A stretch of 64,000 nucleotides of DNA from assembly GCA_035582835.1 (NCBI GenBank), contig JAYKAV010000112.1, forward strand, positions 4,298,586 to 4,362,585, written 5' to 3'. The notes under the pieces were generated by a model, which was given only the letters and a program-made list of their open reading frames with translations, ran no database searches and was not told where the DNA came from. Source of the DNA: Phoebastria nigripes (Eukaryota > Chordata > Aves > Procellariiformes > Diomedeidae). Position 1 is the first letter of the stretch, and each line of letters begins with the position of its first letter. Below are positions 41,194 to 54,900 of the stretch, piece after piece. The position numbers and the translations under genes were made by a program.

Positions 41194-41214
41194 CTGCTGC
41201 TGCTGCTGCTGCTG
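41194..41214. repeat. (CTG)7 / (CAG)7 trinucleotide tract in the CpG island
   Basis: Seven uninterrupted CTG units run directly into CCG units. A second impure CTG/CGG cluster lies at about 41102-41128. On the CHST10 strand they read CAG and CGG. They may lie in the 5' UTR or just upstream of it. Confidence 0.85.
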
Positions 41215-41655
41215 CCGCCGCCCGGCCCTGCCGCCGCCGCCTCCATTTCCTCCCGCCGCGGGCAGGCCTCGGCCGCGCCCCCAGCCCCGCCGCCGGGAAG
41301 GAAAGGAAGGTGAAGGCCGCCGCGGGGACGGCTCAGCTCGGCCCCGAGGAGACGCAGCGCCGCGCCCGGCCGCCCGGAGGCGGGAGGGAGGGATGGAGGG
41401 CGGGCGGGCTACGCTCCCCGCCTCTCCCTGCCCCGCCTCTCCTCACCCCGGCGGGAGCGGGGCGCCTCAGCCGGCGGGCCGGGCGCGACCCCCGGCGAGG
41501 AGGGCGGCGCTGCCTCTGGTCGGCCTCAGCCCCCACCTCGTTGCCCAGCCCCGGCCCCCGTCTCCCCGCCGCGGCCCCCCGGTGGCTTCCAGTTTTCGCA
41601 GGGTGGCCGGTGCTTCTCGGCGGGGCCCGCTGCCAGCGCTCAGCGGGACTCATGT

Positions 41656-42251
41656 ATAACACGTGTATAGGTGTGTTTCTTTTTCTTTTACTGTTAAAAA
41701 TCATAGGTCCCTAACGCTCGTGTTTCAAAAAAAGAAGGCTGAAGATACGACTTTTGTGCACCTGCAGGACTCCAATACCCACAAATCCCGTCAAAACCAG
41801 GTGNTGGTGATGGGTCTATTTTTAACAGCTATTTAAACAACTCCTTTTGGGGATGTATTGCGGTGCATAGCCGTAGGGATGTGTTACAGTGCTGAGGTGG
41901 TGTTTCCTAAACTCTGCAGAAATGAAGCTCAAACGGTGGAGCAGGGCCCTCTGGCCGGTGCCTGGAGGAAGGGGCAACGGCGGAGCAAAGCCACCCCATT
42001 TTAAAGCTCATTGAACACTGAGGCGCTGGGGACACATCTTCTGGTATGAAATCAGGTGAGGCAACATAAAGGAGGGGCTTTATGACCTGACCCTGAAAGA
42101 TGTGCTCCTGTTACCTGACCCAGCACAAAAACCGTCCTGTAGTATGTCCTCTTGTGTCTGGTCACCAGAATTAATTTGCCCACTGGGAACTTGTAAATTG
42201 AGTGGGGGGCACAGGGAAATCCCATCTTTCAGGCGAAGAATCAGAATAAAT
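41656..42251. other. Intergenic, nothing recognised
   Basis: Between the CpG island edge and the CR1 copy there is ordinary sequence without a recognisable exon. Confidence 0.5.
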
Positions 42252-42982
42252 GATCCCCATGCAACGCTATGGGCTTGGGGAAGAGTGGCTGGAAAGCTGC
42301 CTGTCGGAAAAGGACCTGGGGGTGCTGGTTGACAGCCAGCTGAATATGAGCCGGCAGTGTGCCCAGGTGGCCAAGAAGGCCAACGGCATCCTGGCCTGTA
42401 TCAGAAATAGTGTGGCCAGTAGGAGTAGGGGAGTGATCGTGCCCCTGTGCTCGGCCCTGGTGAGGCCACACCTCGAACGCTGTGTTCTGTTTTGGGCCCC
42501 TCACTACAAGAAGGACATTGAGGTGCTGGAGCGTGTCCAGAGAAGGGCAACGAAGCTGGTGAAGGGTCTGGAGAACAAGTCTTATGAGGAGCGGCTGAGG
42601 GAACTGGGACTGTTTAGTCTAGAGAAGAGGAGGCTGAGGGGAGACCTTATCACGCTCTACAACTACCTGAAAGGAGGTTGTAGCGAGGTGGGTGTCGGTC
42701 TTTTCTCCCAAGTAACTAGCGATAGGATGAGAGGAAATGGCCTCAAGTTGCGCCAGGGGATGTTTAGATTGGACCTTAGGAAAAATTTCTTTACTGAAAG
42801 AGTGGTTAAACATTGGACCAGGCTGCCCAGGGAAGTGGTGGAATCACCATCCCTGGAAGTATTTAAAAGACGTGTAGATGAGGCGCTTAGGGACATGGTT
42901 TAGTGGGCATGGTGGTGTTGGGTTGATGGTTGGACTCGATGATCTTAGAGGTCTTTTCCAACCTTAATGATTCTATGATTCT
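42252..42982 (+). mobile_element. CR1 LINE 3' fragment, young, with intact C-terminal frame
   Basis: An open frame of 217 codons (42250-42903) encodes the C-terminal end of a CR1 reverse transcriptase, with landmarks [48 protein letters not shown] and [20 protein letters not shown]. It stops at TAG and is followed by the CR1 3' UTR and the terminal ATTCTATGATTCT. The frame is still open, so the copy is fairly recent. It is strongly 5'-truncated (a full CR1 is about 4.5 kb) and cannot move. Confidence 0.95.
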
Positions 42983-45900
42983 AAACAGCATCCTACAGAC
43001 AGTCTTGTTGATCAGTCCAAACTAGTCATACAGGCATGCTGCATGAGAAGCCTTTGCTTCCAGCCTTCATCTCTTCTCCCATCTCTGCACCTTCTTTCCA
43101 AGTATGTTCTGTCCTTGGAAAGACCCACACAAACAGGATAATTTTGAGCAGAGTGATGGGAGAGGTGGGAGTCCCAAAATCCACAGAAGGAAGAAAACAT
43201 GACTGAGAAATCTAAGTGGATTTTTAGGCTTTGGGGAATGATCCCTGAATCCCAGGCCAGGTGGTCTGATGTCCAGGCTACACATGGCTGGCCCCCTCTG
43301 CAGCAGACTGTTGCAGTTCATGCTACACAGCACTTCACCCTGGTTTTCCTATGAGGTCTTGTGTGGAGAACATAAGACAAAATTGCCAATTATGGGATTG
43401 TGTGATTAAGTAAATACCTAAATAACGTCCAGTCCCTTGACGTTGATTTGCCAGAGAAGACTTGAACCCTAATAAAGTCATGCCCTAAAGCCTAATAAAG
43501 TCTGTGAGGAGCACAGGGAAGCTTGCTGCAGGATCAGGGCCAACAGTTCAAGACAGGACAAATTCAGAAGAGACAGAATTGTAGTAGAAGTTTCTGTCTG
43601 TCTCTGTGCGTCAAGTTACCAATGAATGAAAATAATCGAATGGAAGTAGAGTTTAAAATGCTTTCACAGCTAAAAAATACATTGTAAATTTATTAGAGTC
43701 CAAATCAAAACTGATACAAGCAAGTTTAAACTAGTGCCTCTTCTAGAACAAGGGAGAAGAAACATAGGTTAGAACAGGCAACCTTAACTTACTCACCTCA
43801 TGTACTTCCCAACCTCTCATTTTATGGTCTGCATCACTGTATGGAGCCTGAGTCCGAAACTCACTGACACACACGCACATGTAACTTGCATGGTTTCCAG
43901 TCCTGAGTTGTAGGTAGTAGGACTCCGTGTGCAACATGAGATGCCTCATTGAATGACCAAGAGGCAGCACTCCACCCTGTTAGAGGAGGATTTAGTCCCT
44001 CTGATCCATGCCTTTCCAGACTTGACTACCGTGGTATGCTATGCTGGAGCCTGACCAAGGAAGCCCAAGGAAGCCTAAGGACGCTGTGTTGGTGCAAACA
44101 CTGTGGCCAGCCTATGGAGCAGAACAGGCTAATGCAAATGCGTTAACAACGGTGCCTTCAGTGCTACACTGACAGCTGCTAGCCACCGGTGAAGCAGCAG
44201 AAACATAGATCTCATTGTGAACCAGTGGCCAAAAAGCAGTAATCAGAAACCCAAGTTCTCTGCCTGACTCTATGTTTGTTTGTACCAGCACCCTGGGACA
44301 CCGCATCCTTGTGCCTCCCTTTCTCTACCTGTGAAGTAGAAATGGTGATAGTGATAGTTACCTTGTTGGCAAAGCATATTGGAAATCTGTGGCTGTCACC
44401 AGTTTGAGTCTTGCAGAGGCTAGAAAGTTGCTTCTTTCTTCAGGCTTCAGAGTGATGACTACAATTGCAGCCACGCACAGATTTATTAATAAGCAGTCTC
44501 CAGTTGTGGAACCAATTCCTGCCAGATTATCAGGCTCAGCCCAAGTATTTTAACCTTTCAAGTATGTTGTTACTCACATGTATAATAATTAATCCAGTAT
44601 AAAAGGAACCAATTTTCCAAACTAAGCACAGTTAATAAGCTTTGTTGTCAGTAATTGGGCCTGAAAGTGTCTGATGAAGTTGAAGAATGTGTTGCATAGG
44701 CAACTGTACAGTTGGATTATACAGTTGCTAGTTCAGGCCAACAGGATTCTTGCTACTAATAATGCTAAACTGTAGTGGGGTTTAGAGCTTTAAATAGGCA
44801 GCAAAATCAACATTCGAGTCTGGGTTCTTTTTAATAAGAGAATTTTTACAGTGCCAGAGCACTGTAAAGGACAATTGTGCTGGTGAAAAGTCACCCTCCT
44901 CTCTCTGGGATGTTCTAGAGTGACTGCGGCTTCCTCAGAGATATGCCGCTGAAACCAATGGAAGTGACGCACCCGTTTTTCTCTAAGGACGTGGGCCTGA
45001 ACTGGGAAGTTTCATCTTAATAACATGTTCAATGTTTATGCCATTAAAAAAGGTTTTAAAGTCCTAATAACTCTTGTATATCTTTATTCCAGGTTTGACG
45101 TTTCTCCCAGAAGAGTCTTACTTGCAAAAGACAAACACACCAGGAGGACCAGGTGTGACACTGGACACCTGAGCTGCAAGAGCACATTCAAGCATTTTAA
45201 GAAATTATTATCTGTCAGTGGCAGGCTGTCTTGACTGCCCTCGGTATGAGTTAATTCTAAATAGCATTTAAGCATACCGGAATGTTTAAATGAGCCCCTG
45301 TCTTGGACAAGATAAGTAATCAGCCATACTGCAGTTTGCATTTGAACACATCCAGCCTAATCACACTGAAGGCACCCTCATTTTCCTTGGCCTTCCAAGC
45401 TCATTCTATTCAGCAGAAGCATAGGCTTGCCCATATTGTTAAACTTATGCTATATTTATTTTTTGCTCTTTGTTGTTATTTCAGGTTTTAATCCAGTGCC
45501 AATTACTAGGATTAGTCTTGGTAGCCCTTTTAGTCGTGCTTTGCCTCCATAAGAGCTGACCTTTCACCTGTTCAGCATCAAGTACTCAGGAAGAATAAAT
45601 CTTATTTAAATCAGCAGGAACACATGCTTTTCCTAGTACAGTGCCATTATTAGTGAAATCACCGACCTGCTTCATAGCTGCATTTCTGAGGCGTGACTGA
45701 TCACTGAAGGAGATCTCTTGTGTACAAGTACCTTGCTTTGCAACTGGTCAGACCTGGCACCTCTGGCACTTAGTACATTTATTAGGGTGTGATGTTCATC
45801 ACCAGATTCTGTCTCTTTCTGGAACTTGAGTAAGCTAGTTTAAATGTGGATCTGGTTGATATAAGATAGAACATACAGAATACCTTGTGGCCTCTACAGT

Positions 45901-48900
45901 CATTAAGAGGCACTGCAGCAATCGCAAAAACCAGACTGAGGAATACAGCAATACCAACAGGGGTGTACAGCCTCATACAGAGTATGAGGTAAATAGTAGT
46001 AGTTACTAGTATGGTGTAAATATTAATTCCTATGAAGTGTTATATCTAATATGATACAGTAAAGTATTAATATTAATTTCTGGATTATTTTTTATATAAA
46101 ATAACTTGAGCAAGGAGTGACCTATAAGGTGCATGTCTAAAACAGCTGGTATATAGGAAAGACTGAGGTGTGTGGAGGGATTGGGGGGTGGCTTAGGGCT
46201 GATATCTGCAGCAAAATCAGACTGGCTGCAGTAGGAGCAAGATCAGATCCATAAGCAGCAAATGAGACTTGTTTTCATTTGAAGATTAAGTCCACTTTTT
46301 ATTTCAGGGTAGAAGCAAGTTTTATCTCATGATACGTGCCTTGGAAATTGTTAAATCTTTGTATATCACTACACCATTTGATTGCCTTCTGAGTAGGAGA
46401 CACAAAGTTTAGACTGAGGTAAGTAGGTCATTAGCTGAACCACCTAGTTTACCTTATATTCTTAAGACACTTAGTCTGAGCTGGTAGTTTGAAAGGGAAA
46501 ACAGCTTTGTGGGGTTTATTAACAGCAATGAGCCGAACATGTTGCCAGGACTGGGCTAGCATAGCTAAGAACTACATTTAATTATCAAATCAATGTCAAT
46601 TAAAATTGAACCCAATAATTCAAAATTAATTATATAGGTCATAAAATCAGTGCAGCCAACAAGCAAATTATCATGTCAATGTAGAAAGATAAGTCAATTC
46701 TTTAAACAAAAATCAGAAATAACAATTGAGTTTTAAGTCCCAGTTATGGGTATTTTCCAAAGTAAAGAAATTAAGACAATTGACTGAAGCAATTAGTATT
46801 CAAAACAAGTTACTTTACTTCAAAGTAACCTGCTACCGTCTTTTAACCCTCCCCTTTCCCCATGGCCTGAATCAGACAGCTGGATTTACCAACCTCCATT
46901 TCTCTCTGTGGCTGGCAGAGTCAAACTGGCAAGCAGCTGAGTCTTAAATTCAGCTGCTGCATCCACCAAGGGACAAATTAGTTCCAGGCTATTTCCAGGT
47001 GACACTGCAGGTACAGCGCTCACCATTGCATCTGTGACTTAGGCTCCAACGAGGGCAAGCTGCAGATGCCCCTGCTGTGCCGTGCCTCGCCAGGAGTTGC
47101 AAGATTGGCAATGCACAGACACAGAGCACCAGAGCTGCAAGAAGCGAGCCAGTTTTTTAAGATTTTTTTGTCGTTGTTTCTCAAAAGGTAGTATTGGGTG
47201 GAGGCAGCTGTGCTACTCTGAGCCAATACTTCACCTTGACAGTGTTTGAGATCACACTCTCAAATGTTAAAGAAACACATAAGGACAACGTGCTAAGCAG
47301 AAGACAATTCCTGATCGATCTGATACCAGTAGTGCTGCTGTAGCAAGGGTCGGGAGAGCTGTTGTCTTCTGCTTGATTATCACCCTGTTAGAAAACTGAC
47401 CAGTTTGGGGGCAAGCAGAAACATCTGAAGGAGGATTGAAGGGTGACTTGGGTCACGGGAGCGTGAGAAGAGAAAAAGAGAGGTGGAGGGAGGCACAGAA
47501 CCTGGGTCCCATTTGCTAATGAATGCATGTAGGATCAGTTTTTTACATTAAGTGGAACAGCTTTCACAGGGACATTGAGTGTGTCAGATAATTTATAACT
47601 TGCTGGTTGGGGCTGGCTCTTGGGAGGTGACAGATGTGGTATCTGTCAGGAGGAATTTGAACATTTGTTTCCCATATCCCAGTAGCCCAATAATTAACTA
47701 GGAACAGCACCACTCTTGTGAAGGCAAGAAAAAAATGTTCATGCCAGAAATTCTAGGGCATGTAAGTCTAGAAGGGTTTTCCTAAAACAACAGACATCGC
47801 TCTACAATTCGAACTCAGGAAAGCAAGTCTGTGAGATTTGGGACTTTACTTCACAGCTCTTGGCACGTCCTCCCGGCCAAAGCAGTGCAAAGGCAGTCTG
47901 TGCTCTGGCCATGGGGAGTCACTCCCCAGGGCCCGTGTCCTGCACAGTGCAGCCCCTGTGCCTTACCTCGGTGTGTGGTCCTCCAGGTGCATGGTCCTCA
48001 ACCAAGAGTAATTTTGGAGCTATTTATGTCTGACTGTTTTAAATGGGAATTAAGAGCCTTTTTTTTTTACAGAATCTGGAGCCTCGTCCATAGTTTCCTT
48101 GATTCTTTATTTAAAAAGAAAAATTGAAACACAAGGTGGAAATTTCTTGTGTTTTCAGGGGATTATTCTGCCTTCCCAAATGTAAGCTGTTAATGATGTT
48201 ACTATGCGTGCTTGAACTGACAGTGCATGTTCACATGCTAAAATATTAAAAGGAAAAAAAGGGACAAGGAACTTCCCCAGTCAACATGTAGTCAGAAATA
48301 GGGATGGGAAGAAGAGCTAAGAGGGAGAAGTTGAATTGTTTTGAAGAATGTGGCCTTTGGAGTTGCAACACAGGGGTCAACAGAATTCTTCAGCCACTGA
48401 AACTTACGTTGAAGTTTCTTGCCCTTGAAAAACAGAGACATCAGGCCCACAAAATCTTCTAGCTTTACCTTGATTTTCTGTGACAAATTTTTATTTCCTT
48501 CATCTTAATGTTTCCCAAGATATTAGTGCACAGCCAGTCTTGGGCTGCAACAACAAAATCTTGTTCTCACTAAGGTGAGAACACATGGAAGATGATTGTC
48601 TATTTGAAAGGTCCTGTTTTTAAAATGAGTGTATTTTAACCAGTTATGGCAACCACCACCAAGGAGAGCCCTGGAAATATGGGGGGTTGGGTAAATATAG
48701 AAAGTTTTGTGACACAGCTTTCAACCTCACTACAAGGAAAAGGCTTGAGAGTATAAGATGATTTCAACATTTAATATAAAGCTTTGACATCTCCTCAAGT
48801 AAAACTGATGGTCGTCAACCAACTTCTCCATTTATTGAGTTCACCCTAAGAGCAGTTGATATTTTGGAACTGCACGACCACCAACCGCTCATCAAACCTT

Positions 48901-51900
48901 ATGTCAGGACCAGCTGTGATAGATCAACCATGAGAAGCATCATGGCTTATCCCCAGGAGTTTCTTAATCTAAAAAGAGGGAGAATGATTTTACATCTTCT
49001 TGCTATGTTTTCACCTTAAATGAAAGAAGGTTAATGAGATGAAATCTGTGTTCACAGACAATCTGTCACAAGTAGATACTTAGTTACAAAGCACACAGTT
49101 AAATGAAGAAGTCATTGTTGCTATTGCAACTGGTATTTGATAAATAGCAATATTGAAGGTGCCAGTTTTGTACTTCAAACAAAGAAAAAAGTCATTGTTG
49201 TTTAATGTATTAGACTATGCTTTATATCCATCACTGTAGTGTTCAAAAAAGTATCAGGATGTGTTTTTTCAGCTGATGTTGCTCTAAATTGCAAAATCTA
49301 CAACTGAACTCAAAATGATGAAATGAATTAAAAAATGACCAAGCCAAGCAAAGACGTGGTTTTCAAATGTGAACTAAGTATTATCACAAAAAGTGGATTT
49401 TTTAGTGGTCCAGGGTATTATCTNGGAGCACAGATCCTACTGACGTGACTCTGTTCTCAGTTCCTTTATAAATATTGTGGATAGCCCAGATCAGCTCTAT
49501 TAAGCATTCCTCCTCTTGCAATCTAACATCATAAATTTTTATTGAATACAATCTTTTTTGACCATTCGGAGCCAAACCTTTCCCTTTCTTAGGCTGTCAG
49601 CTCTTGCTGCGGAGCTCTAGGTCCTCTGTTCATCTTCAGGCCCGGCTCACAAGAATCTTACAGAATCACAACTATTTCTTTTTTTAGCATAAGGGACACC
49701 CCAGCCTTGCATTTGGAAGCATCGCACCATTTAGGCACGTTTCCCCAGCAACACTGTCTTTATTTTAAGTTGTATCCCCAGAAAAGAAGGAGGCTGCCAT
49801 CCATCCACCCACTTACGATTCCCTCTAGACATTCTGTCCTTTTATTTTTGACATCATTTAACTAGTAGGCTTTCCCCGGTTTGAAAAAAGCACCAGAGCA
49901 GTTAGCATGTGCTTTGTTGCGACATCCTTATTTCCTAATTTACATGCAGCTTCCTTGAGCACTCACTTCATTAAGGAAACCATGTCACTGAGCGGTGACT
50001 CATTGATCCAGGCAATGCAAAGAAAGCAGATTATTTTGTTTTCCAGGAATGATAACAACAGCAAAACACTGGGCTTCATTGTCTTGGATAACTCATGGTG
50101 GTAGATTGTGCCTAGCACTGTTGTTGTCTAAATGCATTCCTGTTACGGAAGTTATTGGGTCAAATCAATTTCTGCTGTTCTCTCAATGATGTTGCTGGAG
50201 TTAGAACAGGGAAAATTCATTTTGGCTATGTTTTCTCTGAACAGAAGGTGGGGAGCTCTGCTTGATTGCTTCTTTCTTTGTTTTATTGTCACACTGTAGT
50301 CAGTACGAGGTTAACGTTAAGCCACCGCATGCAGGTTTCATCTTATCCAACTCCCTCTTCCCTCAGGAAAAATCCCTTTTTTTCACTAGGATTTCACAAC
50401 TGGATAAGTGAAGCGCATTATTTATTCCATGGTGAAAATAAAGCTGCTTTAAAAAAATGCTTGTTAATGGTAGTTTGATACTGAAGTTACTTCAGCGCTG
50501 CCTTTCAGAGTTGCAGGGAAGATCATGGACTGTAGCAGCATCATTGTTATGTGCCAAAAACTCAGCAAATGACTAGAACCTGTCAGGTTACACTGTAAAG
50601 TGAATGTGTAATTTTTTTTTTTTTTTTATGTAAAACCAGCAGAAATTGTATTCTCAAATATATTTCTCAGGTAGAACAGAGGACATTTAAAAATATTTTT
50701 CAATTGATAGCTTGGATTTTGGAAATATATCCAATGCATTCTCTAGAATTTGTTTTTGAAATTTTATTATGCATCATGAAGCTTTAATATAGTCTTTATT
50801 GGCTTCCTTAATGTTGGACTCATATATATTACTGCATTTCATCATAGATGAATTGGTTTTTAATTTTACAGCCCTCCTCACTCTTCCATTAAACACTATC
50901 TTCTTTAGACGCTGTATTGCTGGCCAGGAATATGATAACTTTGTCAATAGAAAGAAAAAGAAAATTTAAATTGCATACAATTAATTCTTCTGTCTAAGGA
51001 CTATTCATCCAACTAAATAAGCACAACGTGATCTCCAGTTTCACATGGCTTCATGAGAGTACATACCTCCAGCCATCTCAAATCTCTGAGGTTAGCAGTG
51101 ATAAAGCAAACAGGATTCACCAGTTATTGCACCATATCTTTTTATATTAACAAGTGAGGAGATGGAGTCCCAATGTGTCACCTCTGCTAAAACCTCTCCC
51201 CAGTAAAATGTACTTGGGAGAAGGTGGCTGACATCACTATTGGTGTGGCTGGTTGTTTTCTTTTTGAATTTTGGCTTTTCCTCCTTCTTCATCAATTAAG
51301 TCTTTCCAGGTGAAAACCATAAGCACACCTTGGTTTTAAGTGTGGTGTCTAAAAGCAAATTATACTGTGGAGGAAAGTCTGTCTTCTCCAGTTACTTGCA
51401 GACAAGAATGCTAGAGAGGCTCCAGCCTCTGCTTGTTTCTGGTAATAGGGCTGAGACAGGCGTGTACTGCGTTTGACAGAATGTGAGGGATAGAGCGCTC
51501 CTCTGCTGAGTCAGAACTTGGTTTTCTCTGTGGATAGTCACTCTGAGAGACCTAGCTCTCTGCTGCATTCTTTGTCATTATTTCCCTCAAGTCATGCTTA
51601 TTCACTCTCAATTCTTTCCTCTTCTTTTTTGGCTTTGGAATAATTCCTTCTTTATTTCGGAGCCTTCAGAGCCAGCAGAAAGTGCAGCAGTTGCCATTTA
51701 AGACAGACAAGATGCATTCTCAAGATGTGTTACTACAAAAGGGAAAAGAAAGCTCACCTTATTGCATTTCATGCACAATGTTGCTAGCATTGAGGGACAT
51801 TCAGGTGCATAACTATCACGGAAAAACTGCTCGCAGTTTAAATCAAATCAAGATTGAAGAGGTTTATTGATTTATTAACAGCACATAATTAACAAGCAAT

Positions 51901-54900
51901 TGGTGAATAATACATTCAAGATCAATACCAACAGATAAACCACAACACTAGACACTCACAAACTGTTACTGCACTCCTACAAATTTTTGAACACCCTTCT
52001 ATAACTAATCCCCAAAAGTTCAAATCCCGCACTGGGAGTGACAAGTGCCCACCCCCCTCCCCTGGCTGTGGGGCTCCCCTCCTTGCCCACTTCTCTTTTG
52101 GGGATGTGTCTCCTCTGGCTGTGCGTGACCCCCCACTGCTCCTGACACCCCCTGAACCCCCATGCCACCGAGGAAGCCCTGTTGGGCCACAGGCGCAGGG
52201 CCCCTCTGCACTGCACCCACCAGGTCACCCCCGCTGGGTGCCGGCTGTGTCCCCCGTCCCACATGGACGCTGCACCCTCTGTGCTGGGCAGGGGCCATGG
52301 TGTTGCGGGGCCACCCCTGGCACTGCCAAACCCTGCTCGGTTCCCATCCCCAGGGCACTACCCTCTGTTACAAATTTTGGTGCATCTTTCAAACTTCTTT
52401 TCAAGCTCACTCCTCCTTTGTTTCAAAAGACTCCAATTCCCTGGTTACTGTTAAATCCTGCTGATGGTCGTCGTCTTCTTTAGCAGGACCAGTTTGGGCA
52501 AACGTCCTCTCAGACAGTTTCTGGTGCCCCGCTCATGCATGCTGTTGACACTCACATTCCTGTCTCACCAGGCCATTTTGCCAAGGGTGGTCCACAAGAG
52601 CGATCCCACACGCAACATTTTGCTGGCAAGAAATACTTATAAAGAAGAGAAAGTAAATGCAGATGGGGAATAGGAGCTACACAATGTCTGTATTCCCATC
52701 ACCACGCTATCATTCTCCCTCACTTGTCTTGTCTGGCCGCTGCATCACGTTAGGGGAACTCTTTTTCTAGACATTTATGTCTAACACTGGCTCTGGATCT
52801 TTGACTGGAAACTTTGGTCCCTGTTGGGCTTGGCAGTGGCTCAGCAACATGCAGTCCCCAGAGCAGAGACCAAAGTGAGCAGAAGGGCTCGTTCGGGTGG
52901 TCTGGAGTTCTTGGAGGCATGGAGTCCTCCCCTGAGCAGGGAGAGCCCTCTCAATTCATGGCCTACATGGAACAACTGAACTCAAGAAGATAATGGGTAA
53001 ATAGGGTGTTAATGGAGCCAAAGTCTGTAAGACAGAGTCCTTACTTCTATGCCTGTAACAAAAGCCACTGTGCTTCTGCAAACAGACCTTTGGGAAAGGA
53101 CAACAATTTAAAAAACTGCATTCAAATTTATCTGAGGAGATTAAAAGCTTTAAAAAGACATTCAACTGCGAAACGGAGAGTCCCCTCTGAAGGAAAGCCT
53201 GCCTTTTGTTTGCCAGTGACTCTTCTGGCCAGCTGCTTACGGGCAGACCAGGCAGATCTTTTGCGATCCGCCTTAGGGAATGGGTCATATATACTCTGTG
53301 CATGAAGGCTCTGGGACTCAGGAGTGTACAGAAACACTCCTCAGGGGTGAAATGCACTTCTCAATAGAGACTATAGGGGAGGCATCACTACTGACAGGCT
53401 ATTTTGGACCCGAATCCCAATAGTATAAACAGACTTAGTATTAATGGCTCTTAGTTTATTGTTGTTTGCCAGTCTGGTCTGATTGCTAGACTCAGGAGTG
53501 GCCATTTCCATGAAACTTATAATTCCAGTATTTTCAGGCCAATAATATGCTTTAAAAGCTGAAAAGCTTTTGCTTTTTGCTACAGTAAAGCATTTGCAGA
53601 GTAATGTAATCTAATGAGGTAAGAAAATACTCAGACCAATGAGTGTCCAGGCATAACCACTTCGGCCAAAGGGGAGAATGAAAGTTAGCGCAAGTCTTAC
53701 AGCTGTCAGGAGTCAGAAGACATACAAGAGTTCATACAAGTGAAATTTAACGTCAGGGAAGCAATCAGTTCATTTTCAATGCCAGTAAAATTCTGTATAA
53801 ATACATTCGAACTGAAACAGAGTGAGGAAATTAATTGCTTTCATATTAAATGAGTCAAATTACTTAACAATAAAAGTACAGATATCTTCAGCAATAATTG
53901 TAAGTGACAGTGTTTGAGTACTTACTCATTTTGAATGGCACTCAACTCAGATCTCTGACAGGAGTAAGTGCTGCTAAATATGGCTAAGGGAAGCAAAGCT
54001 TTGGGTTAAACTCCTTGCTCCTCACTCAGTGATAGATGCATAACTTGGAGTGTCCGGAGGCCTGAGCTCCCAGTTATTTACACACACAGCTTCCTAGATG
54101 GGTTGTTTCTGTGCATGGTCTTAAACCCGGGCAGATGATGAGCAATATCACCAGCGGAGGGTTGGTGGCTCATATGATATTGAAATGGATTAATGTCATC
54201 TGGTAGTGTCTTCTCTCTGGCTGGTGAGTTTAGAGTAAGTGGTGTTTGAGGAAACTCGATCAGATAGTAAAAGTGGTCTGGGATCGATTCTCCCTGTAGC
54301 CAGCTCTTGGTGAGACAAACATCTATTTTAACATATTCTTACATATTCTTTTCACATATACTAATGGAGACTTAGGATTTGGGTATCTGCCAGAAATCTG
54401 AGATGTATGGTGTATATATTAGCCTATATCCTTTACTCTAGTAATCAGTGTAAGGTATCCATTACCACAGACTGTGGTAATCCTTCTATAACCACAAAAT
54501 TATGATTTACATATAACTACACTCAAAGAAAATTAAAGCTACAAATTAAATCATTCAGATCTAGGAGGCATGGGTGAATGAATGTCGGTATTATCATTCA
54601 GCTATTAAAATCAGATCTGTTCAGCTGTCGATGCTAAGTATATGTCAGCCACTCCAGTATTTGACTGGGAGACCACCTGGAAATTTCTGGTAAGGCACAA
54701 GCTAAGGAGTCAGGAACAAATTGTTCTGGATAAATCCTTGATGAAAGCTCAACCACAGAAACTGATTGAGTTATCCCACCAGTTGCCTAAGCAGAACAGC
54801 ATACTGCTTCCCTGTCTGACTGGGGAAGCACCAAATAAAATTAAGCCAAGTGAAAGTTCCAGATTGAAGATCTTTTCAAATGCCTCAAAGCGTACTAATT

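Larger units (their letters stand above)
40300..41655. promoter_or_regulatory. CHST10: CpG island, presumed CHST10 promoter and untranslated first exon
   Basis: This 1.3-kb stretch is extremely GC- and CpG-rich with an abrupt edge near 41650. It lies about 5 kb upstream of the first coding exon of CHST10, which needs at least one upstream untranslated exon because that exon begins with an acceptor. Long open frames here on both strands are a GC-content effect. No TATA box is evident. The island is wide enough to start transcripts in either direction, but I see no plus-strand gene attached to it. Confidence 0.8.

Noticed and set aside
40228..41714. Several open frames of 100-155 codons on both strands at the CHST10 CpG island
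   Set aside because: They are compositional frames in CpG-island DNA with low-complexity proteins and no family resemblance.
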